DNA from: Caenorhabditis remanei
Lineage: Eukaryota > Nematoda > Chromadorea > Rhabditida > Rhabditidae
DNA: 64,000 nt
Direction: 5' to 3'
NCBI RefSeq assembly: GCF_010183535.1
Contig: NC_071329.1
Coordinates: 1,798,001 to 1,862,000 of the forward strand
This document shows positions 43,868-54,719 of the stretch, in pieces. Position 1 is the stretch's first letter, and the number at the start of each line of letters is the position of its first letter. The position numbers and the translations under genes are program-made. A model generated the notes under the pieces. That model had not been told where the DNA came from and searched no databases. It worked only from the letters and a program-made list of their open reading frames with translations.

Positions 43868-44690
43868 AAACAGGCGCGTAACTTGCTTGACACGTAATAT
43901 TATGAGCTGAAAAATATACCAAAATGTAGATCTCATCGAGTTCTATGTCTGTGACCTACTACGGGCCGGATGGCTAGTCATTAATGTACAGCGGGCCGGA
44001 CTAGAACGATTTTTTGCCCATATTTTGCGTTTTTCGGCACTTTATAGTAAGGATGCGAGGTAGTAGTTTCAGGATTCTCACAGCTATCATTTAGACTTTT
44101 TGTCTAAATCTTTGAACACCCTAAAGTTAAGGCATAACATATTTAAAACATACTTGAATGGCTTTTTTGGTCATTTTGGCGTTTTTGGCACTTCTTCCCG
44201 GCCCGCGGCACATTGACAAATAGCCATCCGGCCCGTATTATATCAGTGACATAGAACTCGTCGAGATCTACATTTTGGTATATTTTTCAGCTCACAATAT
44301 TGCGTTTGAGGAGAGTTACGCGCCGGCCCATGTCGGCCCGTCTCGGCCCGGTTTACAAGTATGTATTTTAAAGACGCTTTGATGTTGTGTCGGCCAAACT
44401 TGTCAAAAATCGGGCCGGGCCGAGATTTTTCTAGAGTTCGGCCCGGCCGGGCCAAAATTTTTCCTGATTTCAAAAAGTGGAAACCCGTTTTTACCAAATT
44501 TTATTTGAAATTTTTCGAAAAAATAGAGTAAAAATGCTTAAATTATCATACATATTCACATTTTTCCTAAAATTTCAAAAAATTTCCAAAAAAAATCAAA
44601 AACTCAAAATGTTTCAAAAGAGCCGGGCAGGGCCGGGCCGAGATTTTTCCTGAGTTCGGCCCGGCCCGTGACAAGTCTGGTGTCGACCGC
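43868..44690. mobile_element. GGGCCGG foldback element with GGGCCGGGCCGAG extension
   Basis: 43,868-44,360 is a full inverted-repeat copy: GCGTAACTTGCTTG, ATATACCAAAATGTAGATC, CTACTACGGGCCGGATGG ... CCATCCGGCCCGTA, GATCTACATTTTGGTATA, GTTACGCGCCGG. The next 330 bases carry two GGGCCGGGCCGAGATTTTTC units at about 44,410 and 44,630. The open frames here are repeat translations. Confidence 0.6.
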
Positions 44691-45339
44691 TGCCAAGGTG
44701 CTCCTTCAAACGAGTAAAATGATTGTCCAAGACGTTTTCTTACCTTCCTCTGGTAAAAAACCAAAAGTACTGAATTTCCTATCCATCCCGAACACATACA
44801 CACGTATTATCCTCATAACCTCTTCCTCCCCCTTTTCTTATTCATTTTTTTCCTTTTTCGGTTCTGTCACACAATGAAATAAGTAAAGTTATAAATTATA
44901 TATTAACCACCTCCTCCCTCTCTCCTATTACTTTAAGGAACACGACTACTATTTTTACTTTTTTTGAGTTCCATGTCCCCGGCTGGTCATTTTTCGATAT
45001 AATTCTCTGAAAATCATAGAGATTCTAGGCCATTGGTTTTCTGGGCCACCAGATCTGCGATTTTGCTGGTGGCCTAACTAACGCCTATGGTGGCCTAGGA
45101 ACCTATTTTTAGAAGCCCTTTTGTACTTACGTCACATTTTCGGAATTCTCTGTATCCTCATGAGCAATAAAAAAGTTTGTCCCCCCACTCTCTCAACACC
45201 ACCATCTAATCAAATTACACCAGATATCCTTTTAGGGATTTTTTTGGGTTGCTTTTCACACTTTTGGAATTGTGCTCTCTTTGGACTTTCGGGAAAAAAG
45301 CGTCCTGGAGGTTTTTTGAGAGAAAAAAGTTCGGTGGTT

Positions 45340-46010
45340 GCTTATGTCTTTGTCGGTCTGTGTGTCTGATTGTCCAGATGTCCGGATGTCTGTCTTGCCA
45401 GATTCTTTGAAATTTTTTTGAAAAAAATTAGAAATTAGTAGCGTGCCACTTATGTAAGTCCAAATGCCCGTCCAGGTGCTTATATGTTCTCCTTACTTGG
45501 TTGCTTATCTCTTTGTCGGTCTGTGTGGCTGATTGTCCAGATTTCCTTATGTCCAGATGTCCGGATGTCTGTCTTGCCGGATTACTTGAAAACTTCTCGA
45601 CAAAAATCAGAAATTTAGGACTCTCGACTTGAGTCCTTAAGCCCAAATATCTTTCCAAGTGTCCATATGTCCATCTGTGTGTTTTTTTGTCCGGATGTCC
45701 GCATGTTTGTCCAAATGCCTGTATGTGTTGTTCAGATGTCTTTCTGAAGCAGCTTTTCTCGAAAAATCGAAAGTTTTGAAAAGAATTTTTGCAAAAAAGT
45801 GTAATTTTTCTTGTTCTGTTAGGATGTCTGTCTGTCCGTCAGTATGTCCAGATGTCTGTTTATAAAAACTCGAAAAAAAACAGAAAAACGTTATTTTCTA
45901 ATTGTCAGCTCTCATGTCTGCCTGTCTCTCTTTCTGTCTATTTTTCCAGATGTCTATTTGAATTTCTTATGGTCCAGACTCCTGTCTTTATGTCCAGATG
46001 TCTTTTTTTC
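45340..46010 (+). repeat. TCTG microsatellite upstream of the six-cysteine protein gene
   Basis: Forward GTCTGTCTGTC / GATGTCCGGATGTC blocks end about 100 bases before the ATG at 46,108. Overlapping open frames run from the satellite into the real exon but are not supported upstream of the acceptor at 46,103-46,104. Confidence 0.6.
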
Positions 46011-46102
46011 CCATTTTTTCTCGATTTTATCTCTTCTTCTATCCGTATCTTTTTTTTCAACTTTCAAACCCCATTCATTTTCCAAAAATTCCGAAATTTC
46101 GC

Positions 46103-46104
46103 AG
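46103..46104 (+). other. Orphan splice acceptor before the six-cysteine protein start
   Basis: CCGAAATTTCGCAG ends at 46,104, three bases before ATG. It sets the 5' boundary of the exon and fits SL trans-splicing. Confidence 0.6.
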
Positions 46105-46107
46105 AGT

Positions 46108-48484
46108 ATGGGTAACAACACAAAAGTGCTGACAGCGTCGTTACTATCCCTGTTGCTTTCCCTCGTGCTCGCACAATTCGAGCCGCCCGTCGGTGGCGGT
46201 CCGCCGACCGCCGGCAAACCGTGCTCCTCGTCGTTCCACTGCTGGAGGGCCGAACCGATCAACGTATTTGGAGAGCCTGTTGGGTTGTTGCAAGGTATGT
46301 GTTGGGGTGTTGAGGGGACACGGACCGATGCACTTGGTTAGGCTCTTAGATGATGTCAGACGAATAGGGAAAAGGGATGGAAATAGAACTTTCAATTAAT
46401 TAGTTTTCTTATTTTGTACTGTTTTTGTCTAAGAGGTCAAAGGTTAGTAGGGAAGATGGCTGATACAGATTTGAGTTATGCGTCGCGGTTGCGTAGCGTT
46501 TCACTAAGTTTTTGGTATCACTTGAAAGCTGAACTTGTGAAGATTCTGAATCTGGTTTTAAATTTGTTCTGGAATTGCAGAAAACAGAGATGCAGAGCAT
46601 TCAAAGTTATGGACAAAATTAATTTTGAAAACAGATTTTTTTTTCAAGTTCAGCTCTCAGGGGGTTGTAAAAAGCGGTATGAATGGAAAGTTAAAGTCAT
46701 GGAGATTCTGAATCAAGTTGAAATTTTTTAATGGAGTTAAAATTGTCTAAGATACGAAGCCTTCAAAGGTTGACGAGTTGAAACCCTAGATGAAATTTTG
46801 AAAATAGATTTTGAATCCTTATGATTTCAGTTTTTAGTGAAACAAAAAGCTAAAGTCGGAAGAATTCTGAATCTGGTTTTTTCTTCAAATGTACGCTCTT
46901 GTATCTCGGTTTATTTCAGGACTACACAGGCTCAGAATCCTTATAATTTCAGCTTTTCGGGCTCCAAATTTTCTTTTGTGAACAGTATTGTGGAGGTGTA
47001 GCAGGTAAAATAGAGCCAGGCACAGTAAAAATTTGTCACCTTCCCTTATTTTTATCATTTGACGGGCTGTAAGACCCCAAAAATGATTTTCAATTACTTT
47101 TTGTCACTAAATTCACTGTAAAACTACTGTAATCTGTCAGGTCCGTGACAAGTAGGAATTCACCGAACAATCATAACTTGTAGACATCGGAATGTGCTTT
47201 AAGTTTGCTCATGGCTAGAATTCTAGCGTTATGGAGCTACCTACCCCTATTCAAAACTGATCCAAACTTTTAGAAATTAAAACCAAAGGTGAAACAATAT
47301 TTGCTAATCCGAACGGTTTTAATTCGTAAGCTGCACTATATCGTAACTCCTTTGTTAGTGACAGTATTAAAACGTGACATACTTTTGTCATGTTAAACTG
47401 GAAAATTCATAGACACTTTAATTTTCAGCTGGTACTGTACCTGTGAAGTCATTCGGTCCCTTATAACTCTTTCACCCTTCTTCTTTTTCTAATTTCCTCA
47501 AAAATTTCAAAAGTTCTCAGAAAGTATCAAACCGGAAGAATCACTGGGGGCAGACATGATTCATCATGTCTCCAAAAAATTCAAATTTAGCAACAGTTGA
47601 CGCAATCACTCATGAAAAAGTGTCAGCTCAACTGTTCATTTTTTAGAGATTTTTTGTAGTCTATCAAACTTTTTCCAAAAAAGTCATTCTTTAAGACACC
47701 TCCCTCATTTTCAGACCCCCAAACCGATTCTCACCAATTTTTTTCAAATTCCCAAAATATGTATGATATCACCCATCCCTTGACGTCTTCTTCTCCAAAT
47801 TTTTACGCTTCACCAAAACGAAAATCTTGTTCCAGACAGAAAAAAGGTAGTAACGTGTGCAAAAGATGAGATCAAATCGGAAATTCCCTATTTCCAGAAT
47901 ATGAACATAGTAGTTAAAGCGTAGGAGTAGTCTGGCGTGCCATCGGCGCGTTTTTCAAAATTTAAAGAGTGCTGGTATAACTGGCGTACCATCGGCTCGT
48001 TTAAAATCGCCAGAAATTCATGTAAAGCTGGCGTGCCTTGGGCGCGTTTTCTGAGAATAAAGACATGCTGATTAACTAGCAATGTTCTAAAACACATAGT
48101 CAGCAAATTTTGTTAAATCTGGCGCGCCTGGGGCGCGTTTTTTAAAGCTTGTGAATTTAGATGCATAAACAACGTGAGAAAACTTTCAATTTGGGCTGGC
48201 GCACCTTGGGCGCGTTTTCTGAGAACGTAGGCGTTGCAACGTCGTGTCGCAAAACGGTTTTTGTTAAGACTGGCGCGCCTTGAGCGCGACACGTTTCTGG
48301 ACATCCGGACTTCCATCCACACAGACAGACAAACGCCTAACCTCCAATTCTTGCAGGAAACCGTCGAAAACGTCTAGAAGTGGGCTCATCATTCTCGAAA
48401 GGCGGCCGATGTCGATGCATTGAGGGCACATGTGCACAATTCCAGCAACGGTCGCAGTCATTCTTACCGTGCGAAGAGTTTTGA
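46108..48484 (+). CDS. Small secreted six-cysteine protein, 2 exons, 104 aa
   Basis: Exons 46108-46294 and 48357-48484; the donor GTATGT and acceptor TTCTTGCAG join in phase 1 to give 315 bases. Residues 1-22 are a clear signal peptide (cleavage likely after VLA). The mature start is glycine/proline-rich (QFEPPVGGGPPTAGK). Cysteines at 39, 45, 81, 83, 88 and 101 give the pattern C-x5-C-x35-C-x-C-x4-C-x12-C, and RRKR at 65-68 is a possible furin-type site just after the exon junction. I do not recognise the family; the cysteine spacing does not fit ShK, EGF or Kunitz modules. The 2.06-kb intron is filled by repeats. The gene is convergent with the small basic protein gene at 53,590-52,397. An extracellular disulphide-bonded protein is the furthest inference I would make. 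Confidence 0.75.
46440..46960. repeat. GATTCAGAATCCTCATAATT repeat family
   Basis: Several copies of GAAAGCTGAA(C/G)T...GATTCTGAATCTGGTTTT and the complement lie in the intron of the six-cysteine gene. Further copies lie at 48,790-48,900, 50,440-50,660, 53,130-53,330 and 61,900-62,130. Open frames inside are repeat translations. Confidence 0.55.
47925..48295 (+). repeat. Cluster 2 of the CTGGCG...GCGCGTTTTT spaced repeat
   Basis: Six copies, starting near 47,932, 47,981, 48,029, 48,119, 48,196 and 48,271, read CTGGCGTGCCATCGGCGCGT and variants such as CTGGCGCGCCTTGAGCGCG. Unrelated spacers of about 20-65 bp separate them. It lies in the intron of the six-cysteine gene, just before exon 2. 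Confidence 0.7.
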
Positions 48485-48909
48485 TCTACAATAATAATAA
48501 TTCTGATCTACGTTTTGATCTCGCACCCCCATTTCTCTCATCTCGTCTCGCAAAGAATATGAATTGTGTGTTCCCGTGTTGTTCGGTTTTAATTTTAATG
48601 GTTTTTGGTTGGAAGGGTGTCATTAAGGTGGGAAAAAGTATAATTTTTTATGTTCGCTCTGAAAATTATCATCGTCGGAAGTTGTGGACGTCAGTGGAGC
48701 AATCAGAAGATACAGAAACTACGATTTTAAATTATATGTTAGAAGTTTGACCTGAGCGGTGCGGTTGCGTAGCTGTGCGACCTTAGAAAAAATAATATGA
48801 CTAGAAAGCTGAAGTCGTCAGGATTCTAAATCTGCTTTTTAGTTTTTTGTAGGATTATAAAAAGCAGAGATACGGAGCTTTGAAGGTTGGCGAAGAGAAA
48901 ATTTGAAAA

Positions 48910-49240
48910 CAGATACGCCCCAGTCCGGTCCGTAACTCGCTTAGAACGCCATATTATGAGCTGAAAAATATACCAAAATGTAGATCTCAACAAGATCTAC
49001 GTCTCTGATATAATACGGGCCGGATGGCTATTTGTTAATGTGCCGCGAGACGTGAAAAAGTGCCAAAAAAAGTAAAAATTGTCAAAAAAACATTCTAGCT
49101 TGCCCAGTGACACATTAATAAATAGTCATCCTGTCTGTATTATATCAGAAACATAGAACTCGCTGAGATCTACATTTTGTGACATTTTTCAGCTCATAAC
49201 TTTTCGTTTTACGCAAATTACACGTCGGCCCGGATTGAAA
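48910..49240. mobile_element. GGGCCGG foldback element, third copy
   Basis: Left arm: CCGTAACTCGCTTAGAAC, ATATACCAAAATGTAGATCTC, ATACGGGCCGGATGGCTA. Right arm: TAGTCATCCTG, AACTCGCTGAGATCTACATT, GTCGGCCCGG. It is more diverged than the other two copies and lies between the two convergent small secreted-protein genes. Confidence 0.55.
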
Positions 49241-49249
49241 TTATGCTCT

Positions 49250-52200
49250 CATGTCTTTAGATTTTTTCCAATAAGATGGCAAAATTTCTAAATACAAAAT
49301 GTACCGTACTGATCCAAAGAGGAGCACACAAATTTCTGTATAAAACAGATAAAGATGTTCAGACTACAATACCTTACTTGTTGTTATGATGGTCGAGTTA
49401 GACAAGTTATAGAGTTTGACCAGCGCGGTGCGGCTTGCTTAACTGTTTGAGAGGCTCTGTACTAATATACTGAATACTTATGGGGTTAGGGTTCTTTTTG
49501 AAAAAAGTAAAATAAACCGAAATCGGGAAATATGTTTTCCTTAGGCGGAACGACCGAGTAGGGTCTCATGGAGAAGTTGAAGTTATGAGGAAGCGGAAAC
49601 ACAGATTACATGAAGAACATCAAGTAAAAGAGACATGGAAAGATCACAGTGTCGTGTCAATTTACGCTGAGAGATGTTGTAACGTTAACCCACATTGATT
49701 TCTTATTCCTAAAGTTGAAATTCTTATATTTGTGACCAAATTTCATTGGAAACCAGTCAGAACCGCATCTCTGCAACCCCAAGGCACATTTCTGATCACT
49801 TTTCCTTTGCAAGAAATTATGCAATGTATCAACTACACCCTAGTCGTCACAACTCCCTCCACACCTTTGATCTTTCATTGTGAGGTAAGCAATGTCATTC
49901 TGAAGTATAACTCCCTCAACAGGTTGTTCTGACCGACCGGAACTTTTAATCCCAATAGTAATCTGATCAATTGTGCTCCGAGAGATTAGATTACTATCAT
50001 GATTTGGGACATGTGGAACGAAGCAGAATGAAGAAAAAAAGAATGAGATTGGTTTGTTGAACTGGTGGAAAATGTAAAGTTTAGAGGTCATTCATTGGAA
50101 GGATAATTCTGAATTTTTGTTAAAATTTTCAAGAAGTATATATATATATATATACATCAGCTCGGCACAGTTTCTTACAACCGAAACGCCCTTGGAAAAC
50201 ATATTTATTTTCTGAGTCTCTCAAGTCCGCACACAATTTTCTTCGGTTTCGGTAGAGCGCGGTTGTATTTTTTTGAACTCAATTTCTGAACTCAAAATCC
50301 GCTCTCTAGAAGGTTTCATTCAATTCTAATTGAAAAAATATAATTTTCATAGACGGATAGTATGTTCGATAGCTGAATTCAATTTCCAGACCTTATTGAG
50401 TTCAAGTTTGAGCCAGATGTATGTACAAGTTTCACAGCTGTGTAACTCGGCTCAATTTCATCGTAGAAAATGTTCGATTACAGATTCAGAATCCTTGTAA
50501 TTTTAGCTTTCCGTTGCTATTATTGCAGAATAGATTTAACATCTTTTATCAAAGTTAACAGTCAGAGTAAGGGAAAAGAGCGATGCTACAATGGTGTTGA
50601 CCAAAAGCCGTGTAATTTAACTCGATCCCATTCTAGGAAAAATTTGAGTAGTAATTCAGAATCCTCCCGACTTCCGCATTCGAACAATAGCACTATCGCA
50701 AAAAAAAAACTCAAACCGTATCCGTATACACATTATAGTTTCAAATAAACTCTCAGAGCTCACTCATCAACATAGTTGAGCGGAATACGGTTTTTGAAAC
50801 GGCAGAAGGCGGAAGGCGGAAGAAAATGCTTTCTTTTTAAAAAAGATTTTGGCCTTATTTTGTTGTAAAAGGCCCCAAAAAATGATTTAAGTTGTGTTAA
50901 ATTCCGTGTTTTGGTATAAAAAGATTGCTTTGCTGCCAAAAATCTACTGAGGAAAGCGAAAATGGAATTCCGCTCAACCCTACAGATCAACTACTATAAC
51001 GATACAATTTTAACCAGTTTGCACATTTGAAGGTACCGGTTTATTTAAGTCAATACAGTATGCTGGTTCTCTCCATTTCCAGAAGTTTTTGGATTTCCTA
51101 TGGATTACCCATAAAAGATTTAGACACCCCCATTCTTATTCTCCTTTTCAATTTTGATCTACCAAGTCGTTTTTTGAAGACTAATCCAATAATGAATTGG
51201 ATATTACCTGCTTTTTTGCATTGGTTTTTGATAGATCAAATATGAAAAAAATAATCAACTGACCCCTCTTGAGCCGGTTCTCCTGGAGAAGCTTATCCTC
51301 CTAGGTGGTGTGTGTTTTTGGTTTAGGAAAACAGGAACATTTTTTGAACTGGAGACACATCTAAAAAGAACACATTTTTTGGGAAGGACTCTCACAATGT
51401 TTAGATATGTTTTTTTGCAAAAACTAGAAAAAAATAAAAAAACCCACTAAGATCCGATTAGGAAGTGTTGTGGTATTCAGTATTTATATCGGAAATCAAA
51501 TAAATCATTTTTACTACGAAATAGTAAAAAATATAAAAATTTATATCATTTTGCATGTTCCAAGAAAATATCCGGTCTGTGATCTGTGGTCATTAATTGC
51601 ATTATCTTCTCTGTTGGTTTGTCCATATGTCCAAATGTCAAAAAACTTCAAAGCTTCAATATTGGAGTCCGGCATGCAGATTTTCATGTTTTCAGATAGT
51701 CATTTTGCAAAACCGCGTCAAAGGCGCGCCAGATGCAGCAGGAATTGTTGTAAAGCATTATGAACATGCTTGAACAACACCTAACTGTCAAAAACGCGTC
51801 AAAGGCGCGCCAGCAGGAATTGTAACTTTTTAGAAGCGTTCAAACAAACGGTGAGGACTCCCTATTTTTCATTATAGATAAATATTTCGAAATCGCGTCA
51901 AAGGCGCGCCAGCCTGAAACACTAAAGCAACTAAAACTTTAATACTAGATGTTAGACTTTTAAAATTTATAAATTTATTATAGGCTCCGCCCCCAAAACA
52001 GACAAAAACTTGTAGAGAACTGTACAAACTTTTTGAGGTAAAAAACGCGCCACAGGCGCGCCAGAGCCCTCAAATCTTTCTTATGTTCATCTTGCCGTAA
52101 AATGTGTTTATTTTGGTCATTCTTTTTAAGAAAATCTTGTGAAAAAACAACAAAAAAAGGAATAATTATTAATTAGAATAGCCAGAGATCAGGATTCATC

Positions 52201-52330
52201 GACACCAATATGTATAAATAAATATAACTACGGGAGTATGTATCAATAATAAATAATTCTGAAAAAAGATTGGGGTGAGAGGAGAAAGTGAAGGAAAAAA
52301 TAGAATAGAATAAGAATTGAGCAAAAAACA
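49250..52330. other. Gene-free convergent region
   Basis: This lies between the 3' ends of the two small secreted-protein genes. It contains the GGCGGAA-related block at 50,800-50,985, an (AT)n tract near 50,138-50,153 and the third CTGGCG cluster. A stretch at 49,732-49,883 ends in a good donor (GAG-GTAAGC) but has no matching start or partner exon and is not called. Confidence 0.45.
51710..52065 (-). repeat. Cluster 3 of the CTGGCG...GCGCGTTTTT spaced repeat (inverted)
   Basis: Four copies of AACGCGTCAAAGGCGCGCCAG start near 51,712, 51,793, 51,894 and 52,044, with spacers of about 55-125 bp. This is the reverse-strand form of the clusters at 2,775 and 47,925. Confidence 0.7.
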
Positions 52331-52338
52331 TATATATT

Positions 52339-52344
52339 TTTATT
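52339..52344 (-). terminator. Poly(A) signal of the small basic secreted protein gene
   Basis: AATAAA on the minus strand lies about 50 bases after the TAG at 52,399-52,397, in the context AAAGAAATAAAAATATA. Confidence 0.7.
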
Positions 52345-52396
52345 TCTTTAATTTTGGCCGGCCACACGTCTTCTGAACAAAGAGATTCTAGGAATC

Positions 52397-53590
52397 CTAG
52401 ACACGATAACGTCCGAAATTGAGAAGAAGACGTCGGGAGCGAAGATTCGGAAGGCGAGTCACCGGTTCCACCTCTTCTGCGTCACGTCTAGACGGTCCTC
52501 GTCGTTTTTCTGTGGTCCGTGAGTCGAAGACTGTCTTGAGCACGTTCACCATCTTCCAGAATGTGTAGTCGGGTCGGAGAGCGACAATGTGCGAAGAGAA
52601 ACTGGAAAAAAAGTTTTTATTTTTAAAAATGAGGCCTATTATTTGTAAAACAGGGAATTTTTTGTAAGTTCTGAAAATTTCAAGACGCTGGGACCGGTAG
52701 CCGCTGAGTTATAAGGGTTCAAAGTTTTGGAGTAGCCGCGACGCGACCGCGACGCGCGGTCGGAACTTTGAACGCGTGTAGCTCGGTGGCTATTGGCTTT
52801 AAAGCTTTGAAATTTTTTTGAGAGAGACCTTAAGAGGCATGTGAAATCTTAAAAGATGCAAAAAAATTTTTTTGAAAATTTTGGAAAAAATTTTGTTTTG
52901 AAAAAAAAAATTCTGAAAAACTGACTTTTATTAGGAAATTTGTTTAGAGCGATGCGGTTGCGTCGCGGCTCATTAAAATTTGAAAATTTCGAAAAACCTA
53001 AAGTTTTTGCACCCAATTTTTGTTTCAGACCGTATTTTGACTAGGCTTCCCTTTAAAATCGTCAGGAACGTTTTTGAGCCACGCGTTGCGGTCGCGTCGC
53101 GGACGAATTCCTCAAAACTTAATACGCTTGGAAAGCTGAATTCCTGAGGATTCTGAATCTGTTTTCAGATTTTTACAAAAATCAAAATGAGCTGAGATAC
53201 AAGGTTTTGATTGGCGTCAGGGCGTCAGGGCCAGCGTCCCAAACTAAAACCTGCGCATCTTTGTCAGTTTTGACGTACCGCAAAATGTAATAACATATTC
53301 AGGATCCTCATAACCTCAGCTTTCCAATCAGATACCTTTGGTAAGAATAGAGCCGCAACGCAACCGCGACGCTCAGGTAAAACATTTCAAGCTTAGGGCC
53401 CTTCTCAAAAAATTTTCAAAAAAAAGTTTTTTTTTGAGTTTTTTTGCAATTTCCTTTCCAAAACAAAAAAAAGCATTACTCACCCTCCCTGTTGCTCATC
53501 TGGAGACGTCGGGTGATCCAGTATAAACACCTCTTCTTGACATTTGACATAGCAGAAGACGACGGTGAGAAGCAGGAGCAGGAATTTCAT
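52397..53590 (-). CDS. Small secreted basic protein with dibasic sites, 2 exons, 103 aa
   Basis: Exons in gene order: 53590-53484 and 52601-52397. The donor GTGAGT and acceptor TTTTTTTCCAG join in phase 2 to give 312 bases. Residues 1-17 are a signal peptide (MKFLLLLLTVVFCYVKC). The mature chain has an acidic start, a central FWKMVNVLKTVFDS segment that could be amphipathic, then dibasic clusters KRR (68-70), RR (74-75) and RSRR (90-93), ending LLLNFGRYRV. The layout (signal peptide, short spacer, dibasic sites, Phe-Gly-Arg near the end) is compatible with a processed peptide precursor, but the final site is monobasic and no known neuropeptide repeat is present. I do not recognise the family. 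The 882-base intron holds CGTCGCGG and GATTCAGAATCC repeats. Confidence 0.76.
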
Positions 53591-53622
53591 TTTGTGTTTG
53601 TGAAAAAAGGGGGAGAAGAGAT

Positions 53623-53624
53623 CT
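53623..53624 (-). other. Orphan splice acceptor before the small basic protein start
   Basis: On the minus strand CCCAGTTTTCAG ends at 53,623, leaving a 32-base leader before the ATG at 53,590. It fits the SL trans-splice consensus. Confidence 0.6.
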
Positions 53625-53938
53625 GAAAACTGGGAGCATTGCTCTGGAGAAGGCGGGTGTCTTTAGGCTCCGCCCATTTGAGCTGGAGCAGGAAAGGAGG
53701 GGAATGAGCAAAGATTGAGAGTCGAATGAATTTTAAAAGTTCGGACACAGAGGATTTAGAGGGATTAGAAATGGATCAGAGAAGTATAACTAGGAGTTGG
53801 AAATGTAGTTGTATCTATAAGAAAGGTGTGGAGGAGGAGACAAAAATTAGATTGGATTATTAATCAGATATGGGATTTAGAGTATAAATATAAAAGTCTG
53901 GATAATCTAGGATGGCTACAATGGTGTCAAAGTTCTAA

Positions 53939-54368
53939 CAAGGGAAGTCTTTGGAGACGCTGTTTTCAAACGACCTATAAATTTGGTTATAAGACCTTTC
54001 GACCACGGGGAGTCCATTTCTGCAGTCAAAACCTGATAAATGCCTATGAGAGCCGAGTTATGAACTCTCAAACTTTTCATATGGTTAAGTTTTTTTTACG
54101 TGGAATTTCAAATCGACAAGTAGCAAACGCAAGATATTCTCATTTTTGCGACGTATGAGCACAGGTAAACCGAGTGGTGGCGTATATACCGCCGATTTGG
54201 AATTCCACGTGAAAAAGCGTATCCACATGAAAAGTTTGAGAGCCGATAACTTGGCTCGCAGAGATATTTAGCAGGTTTTGACTGCAGAAATGGACTCCCC
54301 GTAGTCGAAAATACCTATGACCAAATTTATAGGTCGTTTGAAAGCGGCGTCTCCAAAGACTTCCCTTG
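53939..54368. mobile_element. Second foldback element with TAA target-site duplication, 430 bp
   Basis: The ends are CAAGGGAAGTCTTTGGAGAC and its complement, with arms of about 170-180 bp that have diverged visibly (for example GGTTATAAGACC against GGTCATAGGTA). TAA flanks both ends (53,936-53,938 and 54,369-54,371). The terminal CWAGGGAAG and the TAA duplication are shared with 35,579-36,195, so both probably used a related PIF/Harbinger-type transposase. Confidence 0.7.
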
Positions 54369-54599
54369 TAAGGAAGTTGAATTGAACTCGAAAGAGCTCA
54401 GCTACAGAAATTTGCCCAGCAAAAACAGTGTAACAACCAAAAAAAGAGTTTGGCAATATTGTCACAAAGTTTCAGTTCTCTCGAGCATCAGGATCTTGGG
54501 ATACGGTAGTTTGAAGATTTACGTGAAAAAGTGACATAACTAGGATTTTTACGGGTATTATATAATTTTGACAAAATTGTTTAAAAATCTAACTCCCTG

Positions 54600-54710
54600 C
54601 TGTTCGTCCACGTTATAAAACGGGTATTGGGTGAGCGGCGACTCAACTGGCAGTCTGCCAAGCGATGTGCAAACGCGCTTGGTTAAAGTTCCGGTTTCGA
54701 GGTGAAATCA
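54600..54710 (+). repeat. SINE-like dispersed repeat, copy 1
   Basis: The phrase GGTGAGCGGCGACTCAACTG is followed by GCAGTCTGCCAAGCGATGTG and CAAACGCGCTTGG. It matches, inverted, the sequence at 63,720-63,860. The A-box-like TGGGTGAGCGG suggests a Pol III-type origin, which is inference. Confidence 0.4.
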
Positions 54711-54719
54711 ATATAAAAT

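Larger units (their letters stand above)
41300..46100. other. Divergent intergenic region
   Basis: This separates the start of the S1-like gene (-) from the start of the six-cysteine protein gene (+). It holds a TACTGTA block (41,740-42,250), TCTG satellites (43,290-43,460 and 45,340-46,010), GGCCTAG-type short repeats (42,750-42,860, 43,190-43,290, 45,030-45,110) and a foldback element (43,868-44,360). 43,560-43,760 is the most complex non-repeat piece and may be regulatory. No exon was supported. Confidence 0.5.

Noticed and set aside
45844..46110. N-terminal extension of the six-cysteine protein into the TCTG satellite
   Set aside because: A strong acceptor at 46,103-46,104 and a good signal peptide beginning at 46,108 make the extension unnecessary; the upstream part is low-complexity.
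49732..49883. Exon candidate ending in GAG-GTAAGC
   Set aside because: No convincing acceptor, start or downstream exon in phase; it might be a decayed exon but cannot be supported.
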